Assembly: GCA_907163375.1 (NCBI GenBank)
Contig: CAJQUW010008924.1
Coordinates: forward strand, 620,001-684,000
DNA: 64,000 bases
Direction: 5' to 3'
Source: Prostheceraeus crozeri
Lineage: Eukaryota; Platyhelminthes; Polycladida; Euryleptidae
Shown here in pieces: positions 56,648-64,000 of the stretch (the stretch's first letter is position 1; each line of letters begins with the position of its first letter). A model generated the notes under the pieces. It searched no databases, was not told the origin of the DNA, and saw nothing but the letters and a program-made list of their open reading frames with translations. A program made the position numbers and the translations under genes.

Positions 56648-57255
56648 TCAAGGAAAAGTTCTGACCGATTGCTCGATCTCTGATCGGCCAACAGAGGCAG
56701 CATTTCGTTTGATGATACCTTGCGCACTTGCACGAACAAGTGAGATGGAGACTCTGCCACATATAGACAATGTCACAACATCTCTGAATGCCGCTCCTGT
56801 TTGTGTCGACAGTCTGCGACTAAGGCGAGTGATAAAATGGGTGGCTTCGTCTCCAAGGGCACCATATGCTGTTAGAGCAAATGGGAGACATATCCATCCC
56901 AACTCGCGGCATTTTTTCCGTTATTGCTCCGCTTCCTGTCCTCAGCTGTGGCTGTCACATGTTGGACTGTTAGGCTCGCTCCTGTTATATTCGTGTGGTT
57001 GAGCGGGTGCGTAACAGTCACATCCACGGCCGCTGGCTTGCCGAGAGACCAATCAGGTATGCAAATGTCAGCTGGACGCGTTTCCGGATTAAGCTAACCA
57101 AGTCCATTCCCCTTCTCGAGATGGGGTCGTAGTAAAGCACGTTTACAGGAATCGTAAAGAACGTTTCGTATGCTGTTGTGCCGCGTCACCACATCTCCTC
57201 CTTTGTTGCATATCAGAGCATGTTGTCCATATGGGTCTAGAACAACCGAAGGGGT
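56648..57255 (-). pseudogene. Retroelement C-terminal endonuclease fragment, inverted copy
   Basis: Same fragment as 9520-10127 (GWICLPFALTAYGALG and SLVRASAQGIIKRNAA intact in one frame). An added TAG lies where the other copy has CAG (near 57097), and the RHN/PD region is otherwise conserved. Confidence 0.6.
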
Positions 57256-57279
57256 CTAATATCTTATCTCTCCAGTCGC

Positions 57280-57926
57280 ATCATAGCCAGGGCCGTAGCC
57301 AGGAATTTGGAAAGGGGGGGGGCTAATTTTGGATATTTGATAAGGCATGTATTCTATTAAATACGCTTATTATAAATACAATTCAAATACACCTGAATGT
57401 ATGTAGATCGAATATCCATGTTTCCAGTTCTTCGCCTTTTGGCTGGTGGCTCTGGGTCAGACCTATTAAAAAAAAGATGTGTATCGTAGGAGTACACGAG
57501 ATCGAATTAACACACACAGAAAGTGAAACTTAACAGATGGCAAGAATGGAGACTCGGAAAGATTCACACGTCCGGCCGAGTAAGCGTTACACCATTAAAC
57601 AGATAGCATAGGTAGGATGCTAACTAACTGTTGAATTGGATAATGTGTCCGAAATTTTTGTTTACATTTGGCAACTAGTTGAACAACTCAATGATTATCA
57701 AATTGGATCTCGCTGTCAATCGCAACTTTCTTTGAAGTGGTCAAACAAAGGGGTCTTGTTACTTGTACATTGCGTCACCAGATGACCGAACGAAACGATG
57801 ATGTGGCGTAATATTGCAATCTCAGGTTTGAGATGAAATTTGAGAGGAAATTTAAAATTGATCTCATCTCTAAGGGGGCGCTATAGCCCTAGCAGCCCTC
57901 CCCCTAGCTACGCTACTGATCATAGC
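57280..57926. mobile_element. hAT-type MITE with 8-bp target duplication
   Basis: Element 57288-57918 (631 bp). Ends CAGGGCCGTAGCCAGG and, inverted, CAGTAGCGTAGCTAGG. The duplication ATCATAGC is at 57280-57287 and 57919-57926. The near-empty site is visible near 9490. No coding sequence. Confidence 0.88.
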
Positions 57927-59337
57927 TACATTCTAACCATTTATTTACTCCTGGCGGGTAAGATATTGCACATGTATTGCATAACTGCTATCACCACAGC
58001 AGCATTGAATTTTTCATTCATATCGCGCTCTATGATATGATAGAAATGAATAATGCATATAAATCCATTTCTATGTTCATCAATATAAGCATTCAAAATT
58101 AAAATCGATTCTAGCTATAGCAACACACTTCGATTATTCAAATTGATATTGAAAAAGTTGACTTTTGTGATCTGTCTGCATCATCATTCAGTTACTATTT
58201 TTGGTTTAGTTGATACATTTCGAGAAAACCAACGCATCACAGAGGTAATGCATTTCCTTTATCGTCACTTCAAATTACAAATAATAGTATGTTGATGCTT
58301 CCTACGGTATATAAAGGTAGTCATTTTCTTGAAATGTTTTACTTAGCGGACAATTAAGCGATATTCGACGGCATTAGGATAAGGTGTTATGAAATTTTTT
58401 GTCATTTCGTCACATGCATTTTTCCACATAATGCAATATCTAGACCTAGAAAATTCCATTTGTCGGTTAAGTAGCAATGCCTTTTGAATTTCAATTCAAA
58501 TGTGCTGCATTCAGACAGAAACCTGCAGTATTCTATTTTAAAACTCAAGTCAGATTAAAGCTTGTTGTGATCAACGTAAATCATGTTGCATTCAAATTAA
58601 GACCATTCGCCGTATATTCAAAACATCAAAGCATGTCAATGGCTCATCAAAATAATAGGATAATATAAGGATAGGAATTCGTTTATTTTCAAATTTACTA
58701 AAAATAGACAGAACAGTGTTATTAGATTGCACATAAATACAAGACATGCATAACAATAAAATAATCAAGATATGTGTACATGACATGTTTCATGGATGAA
58801 GAGATGAAGCACTGTCAATTCGTGGCAGTCGTGACATGACACGCAGCTCAGATCAGTGATTAAGTCTGAATTATTGTTCAGTGTTTGTCTTATAACTTAA
58901 TAAATATTTCCCCGGTTGTGATTGTTGTAATGTGATTAATCAGGCAATATAATTCATGTGTTGTTGTGCAATCATATAATTACTGTACTTGTATTAATTA
59001 ATATATTTTTCATTAGAGGGTCTATAATGACATGAAGTCACTGATCATTAAATTTAGCGATTCGACTGTACTACACAGAACTGCCAATCAACGACGTCTA
59101 CATAAAACACTTGTCCATACGTACAAATAAGACTAGGAAAATGTATGCATGTAGATTTCCTTCAGTTTTTGAATTTGCATCGCGTGGAAACATTGTTTCA
59201 CTTTTTTTACAAATGACTGAGGTCTGACTCAATTGTTTGCTAGAATAAGCTTATTATATTATATTTGAACGGGTTTGAGAGACTTAAGCACGCTAATAAA
59301 ACTAGCGTAAGTGTAGAAAGTGCCTTGACCGTGCATT

Positions 59338-59654
59338 ATAAAATAATTAGAAAATCTGGGAATAGGCCAAGTGTTTATATTGATAGAAAATATAAAAAAT
59401 GTATGAATTAGAAAAATTATTACAAACTCCGATACGCATTTCATTGACCACCGGTCAATATCATCAGGGAGTATAAATATAATAAATATAATAAATATAA
59501 ATAATATAAATATATTTATACTCCCTGATGATATTGACCGGTGGTCAATGAAATGCGTATCGGAATTTGTAATAATTTGTCTAATTCATACATTTTTTAT
59601 ATTTTCTATCAATATAAACACTTGGCCTATTCCCAGATTTTCTAATTATTTTAC
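59338..59654. repeat. Fold-back inverted repeat, arms about 143 bp
   Basis: 59338-59480 and 59512-59654 are inverted copies (CGGTCAATATCATCAGGGAG and its complement) around an AT-only loop of about 31 bases (TAAATATAATAAATATAA...). The same sequence occurs once, without fold-back, at 7930-8070. Confidence 0.88.
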
Positions 59655-59659
59655 TAGCA

Positions 59660-61188
59660 TAAGTGGCAACCCTATAGCAACATTTGAAAATTTTAATTTA
59701 ATTTTGCTTCACACTTATGGTGATGAATGGCAGGTCGATTTTCAAGTAGACATATGAACTTGTTGAATGTTCATGTATAGTCGACACGCACGTAAGTGGT
59801 AGGGCAACATCCCTGTATTAATTACATCGCCAATATGATCACAGTTTCAATTGGATTAAATGAACTATTTTTGATATCTGGCACTGCATGTGAGATTGGC
59901 ATTTTGACTATTTTGGAAAAAATTACCAATAAACTTGCTGGCATGATAGCAATGCAAATGAAAGAATGATATTTTACAAATAGGCCTACAAAAAATCGCT
60001 AAGTAGTTTGGAGAAGTCATGTTATTATAATTACCTTCGATGGGATGTGATATTACTTCAAAGCAAAGCGCTTTCAATAGTACTATTATCATTAAAGTTT
60101 GTTGTTTCACAAATTACCCTGATGCTGAAGGAATAAAATATATCAGAGTCCGCAGTATTATTCCGATAAAATCTCTACCTGATTTTGTTGAGGGGAGTGT
60201 CATAAAATCGTACCTTAGAATGTATTTATTAGCATGTGCGATTACAGACATTTGAAATCGATCAAGTTGAGCAAAGCAAGTTATGGCACTGCACATTGAT
60301 TTTTATTGACCTCAGAAAGTATTGTGTTAGTTAGGCTAATATCTAATTTAGTTAAGTGCAAGCTTAATTAAAGTATGAAAGTTAATAAAAAGCAGCAAAC
60401 TCGAAAATTTCCCAAAAAGCAGAAGTAGGTGTTCAATTTTTGCATGAAGACTAATTAAATATATAGCTGTTCAAGAAATTTCTTTCGCAATTAAATTCCT
60501 TTTCAAGCTAAGTGTTTTAGGACTCTCAGGAAAATTTTCATTCTATTTGATTTTTATAAGTTTCATGCCACTAAACTAAGTATTTAAAAATCTCTAGCAT
60601 CTCATGGATAGCATTAAACACAAAAATAGCTTGCAAAGATCTACCCTTGTTAAAAATTGATCAGATATTTTTTCAGACCTCAGGAACATAATCACCATAA
60701 AAAACTGAACCTATGATATAAAACTTTTCACTGCTTGCCATGACCTACCTCTCTTTGGAGTTTATACTCTGCCTCCTTAGTCCCTCCATGCATACATACA
60801 TGTACGTTGAATACTTAATAGAACATGAAATAAAATCTAATGGCGATGTACGTGAATTTGTGAAAATATTGTGCAGATAGACTGTGTTACAAAAAGAAGA
60901 ATTTTCGAAGAAAATTTTCTTCGAATTGAATTTTTGCGCTTATATCCATTCCAAATTCATTTCCTTAAAGTTTATGAAGAGTAGTTTTAGAAATTTGAGC
61001 TGATTGTACTTCACATAGTTTAATTTTGTGGCTACGATGATTTGAAATCGATGTGAAGTAAAGATCATGTCGAATGGACGCTATGTATCACCATATTTTG
61101 GGATGTGACACTACAATTCAGTTCAGTTGAGACAGACAGATGATCAGTTCATGTTTAAATGAATGATTCAAACACTTGAATACTGAAA
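59660..61188. other. Spacer, nothing recognised
   Basis: AT-rich; no gene, RNA or repeat that I can support. Confidence 0.45.
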
Positions 61189-64000
61189 TCATGTCCAAAT
61201 GAAGAAATATTGAGAATCTGTGAGACATTTAAGTTGAAATTTAGGAACTGTATAAATGTGATGGACAAAATTGTGTCCCTCCCTCCGACAAGAATGCACT
61301 ACAGTAAATGAATGTTCATCCATCATGTAGTGAAGATTTGTTTTGAAAACGTCTTGACCTATCAATGATTTATCAATGAAGGCTCCAACATTCCTTTTTC
61401 CCACCACACAAATCATATTTAGTAAATGAGACAGTAAAGAAATGTGTCTCCTATCCGACATGTAGATCATCGCAACTAACAGCACGAAGTGCTGGAATGC
61501 ATCATCGCCAACTTTTGTTTTGGTTGCTCCATGTGGTCAACTAATAATATTAACGCCAAAAATTAAACATTTAAAATGTGTGTTGGCTATCCTACAGAAA
61601 CGAAAATTCAAAATGGCTGGCAAAAATAATTTAAAATATCCTTTTTTAATTTGCGCATGAATTTTTGCTAGTATATGACTTATTCCTCTTTTGTGATTAT
61701 CATTGAAAAGTGCACATTTCACGTGTTTGTTTTCTTCATTTAAATCAGTCGTTGGGTGTCTCGTGATAACGGAAACTATAATACATGATTCACAAAAATG
61801 GCTTCACCCTTTCGCGTCTAAAACGAGTATACTCGTGATGATAGGCTACTTGCTCTTTATAAAATGTTCTATTCACGACGACTCCCTACTATTTTGTCAG
61901 AGGTTCTGATTAAAAGTTTTGATGAACAGTGGGTCTATCGAATTTTATATGTAATAAGGATGTAAATTTCAAGAAACGATGCAATATGATATTTAATTCA
62001 GATATTACAACAAATCGTGCAATTTGCTCGTTGCAATTTGAAGTTCTTCTTAGGCATCATTATGTATTCAATCTCAAATCTTGTACTTTTATGTAAGCTT
62101 TACGTACAAATATTAATCTTTGATTCATTCACTACCCCTGCGCCTGATTTCAAAATATTTAATGATATCCTTCTCTTTTCTACTAATATTTTTACCTGCA
62201 GTTAGTACTGACCTTCGATTCCGATAATAATTCAAAAGTAATTTTCTATGAAAGAAACGACGTCGTTCAAAGAGGTGAGAAATTACAACAGAATTTTGTC
62301 GCTCTATCAGGCAAAATCGAGCTACAGCTTCCAACATTTTGATTTGGAAAACACTGAAATGTGAGACTACCAAACGTTCTTGCATAAAAGGATCCATCTA
62401 GAAAGAGTTAATGCGAGACAAGAAACTGGTTGTGCTTTATAGAAATAGAACTGAAGCTTGATTGATAGCGAAATATGTTGCAGGGAGATCATATGAAGCG
62501 TGTTCGTCACGAGATCATGTCGGTCCGTGAAAATAATGCCGCGATCAGGATTCGAACCGCAGTCCGGAGTTTGGGAACCCCTGCAATAAGAAGGGTAGAT
62601 GAAAGAGCCCATCCTACTTTTGAATCCAAATTTTTTTAATCCACACGTATTTCATATGCAAACACAAAAATACTATGCGACTGATTAAAGGTACATAAAA
62701 TGCACACTGGAGGCCCTTTTCCAGTGATTATAGACCAAGTCTCCTTTCTATCAAGATACTTGATAGTGTGATACACAGAATTAAATATTTTGTTTATCTG
62801 CTTCGGTTTGCTAGAAGTGTGATTAATACGAAATAAACGGCACATCGAGGAACGTATTTAGTGGGCAAAAAGGAATTCCTAATACCTGCTACCTAATATG
62901 TGCTTCAATAGCCAAAATTCCTTCAGATCCGAAGAATTCAGATCATTGCGCACAAGTTTTCTCCATAATGTTGGCCCTTCCGATCATTACTAAAAAAGTA
63001 GCAGGCGTACGAAAAATAGTTCATTTGATGTTTTCACATCCTCTCCTCGGCATTTCTCGCTGTATAGTGCATATACTGAATCAAATGTCAGCCAAGACAG
63101 CGATGTGTGTTTTGGTGTGTGCGAAGTGATATATCACAGCACGCACGCATCTCTCACTAGCTCTGGTGTCCTCTGCTGACAGCTTATTGTTTGCCATTTC
63201 CACGAATTATCCATTCGAGAAGGAGCAAGTTGTCCAATTCTGTGATGTGCCATGTGCCATTTCGATATTAAGATTACATGTAACCCTTCCTTTCTAGGAA
63301 ACCGAGTCGCGCGCAGATGAATCTAATTCTGTGCCCTCGGTATCTACTGAAGCCGCTATTCTTTATTTTATGATATGAAATTATAATTAGTTTCTGATGG
63401 TTTGAATCTTATGAAATATATATTTATCTTTCAGATAATGCCGACTTCCGTACTCTTCATAATTCTCGGAGTTCTCATGGCCAGTTTTATTCTCGGTGGA
63501 ATGTCCCATGCTCCAAGCAATGATATTGAAAGAAAAACTGAATTGCATGGTAAGGCGAAAAGTGAAAGCAATAAGCTGGATGTGAACAAGCACGAGATTG
63601 TGAAAAGAGAATATGCGGCTCTTTCTCAGGACTCAATAGTCAAGAATGAAAGAAGTAAGAGAACATTTTTAAAAAAAATTTTGGAAATGTTGTTCCATTT
63701 GGACGAAAAGGAGGAAGGAGTCGAGGCAGAACATTAACAAATGGGATAGGTGCCGCGGGCATGCTAGCTGCTCAAGGAGAGGAAGAACCTCCTCAGCATA
63801 GAGAATGAACAAATCCATGTCATTTATGCATGGTTTTTCTGAGACACTAAGATTGATAACCCACTGCGCAATACATCAGGAGCAAGACTGAGGAGCTTGC
63901 AACTTCTCTGAGTCATCTAATTGATCTTAGTGCATGTATAAAAGATGTAGTTTAAATATCAGTAAATTTTATTGATCTGTTGTCTCTAATTGCTTGATTT
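61189..64000 (+). repeat. Peptide-gene unit, copy C (inverted)
   Basis: Inverted counterpart of copies A and B, continuing to the end of the window (5835 pairs with the last bases), so the duplication extends beyond the right edge. Confidence 0.85.
63438..63737 (+). CDS. Secreted peptide precursor, copy C, frameshifted tail
   Basis: 99 residues from the ATG after the conserved TTTATCTTTCAG acceptor. The first 75 or so residues match copy A almost exactly through ERSKR. One T fewer in a T-run near 63680 then shifts the frame, replacing the basic core with TFLKKILEMLFHLDEKEE and an acidic end. The DNA downstream still encodes the copy A-like tail in another frame. This is either a pseudogene, a genuinely new tail, or a homopolymer sequencing error. 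Confidence 0.5.
   Translation: MPTSVLFIILGVLMASFILGGMSHAPSNDIERKTELHGKAKSESNKLDVNKHEIVKREYAALSQDSIVKNERSKRTFLKKILEMLFHLDEKEEGVEAEH

Larger units (their letters stand above)
56288..59507 (-). repeat. Inverted copy of 7915-10482
   Basis: Near-identical over its length except for the 631-bp hAT MITE at 57288. Joins the other arm segment at the shared GGCCTCTTCGC block. Confidence 0.82.

Noticed and set aside
1-64000. CRISPR arrays, rRNA, prophage or bacterial operons
   Set aside because: No regularly spaced repeats, no rRNA signatures, and introns and animal transposons throughout.

Overview
This window reads as nuclear DNA of a multicellular animal, most likely a marine invertebrate. It is AT-rich, it has GT-AG introns, and it carries animal-type elements: a THAP/P-type DNA transposon, piggyBac, PIF/Harbinger, hAT, a Penelope-like element, a copia retrotransposon primed by initiator tRNA-Met, and retroelements with a restriction-like endonuclease. 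It also holds a sigma-class glutathione transferase and a secreted cationic-peptide precursor. I see no bacterial operons, rRNA, tRNA or CRISPR. Species cannot be fixed from the sequence.

Layout. 1-2665 has no genes. 2666-5145 is a decayed piggyBac element. 5835-17475 holds two direct copies (A and B) of a repeat unit carrying a small secreted-peptide gene; A and B are separated by a segment ending in a retroelement endonuclease fragment. Copy B is split by an almost intact copia element (12195-16760). 17476-20432 is odd low-complexity and then GC-rich sequence, part of which aligns with the AT-rich unit at 8.5-9.4 kb. 21.1-24.5 kb is a tandem pair of units with matching inverted ends, each carrying a conserved helical (death-domain-like) reading frame and a Cys-rich reading frame. 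24.7-36.4 kb contains an inverted repeat pair (one arm interrupted by a Penelope-like element), a degenerate retroelement, and the left arm of a larger inverted duplication that includes a PIF/Harbinger element. 36553-37167 is the clearest host gene: an intact single-exon sigma GST. 38500-44936 is a hAT-type element with a P element nested inside it; both have perfect 8-bp target duplications. 46.2-48.3 kb is a broken DDE-type transposase surrounded by copies of a 15-bp motif. 48753-64000 is the right inverted arm: Harbinger copy 2, MITEs, the endonuclease fragment again, a fold-back, and peptide gene copy C in inverted orientation.

How it fits together. Most of the window is a mosaic of transposons inside a young inverted duplication. 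The arms are near-identical: translated stretches of the two Harbinger copies differ at about one residue in 100. The biologically interesting cargo is the secreted-peptide family. Its three copies share signal peptide and propiece but differ in the putative mature core: strongly cationic in A, short hydrophobic with a possible amidation site in B, and shifted to an acidic tail in C by a homopolymer frameshift. The inverted and tandem duplications appear to be what multiplies this gene.
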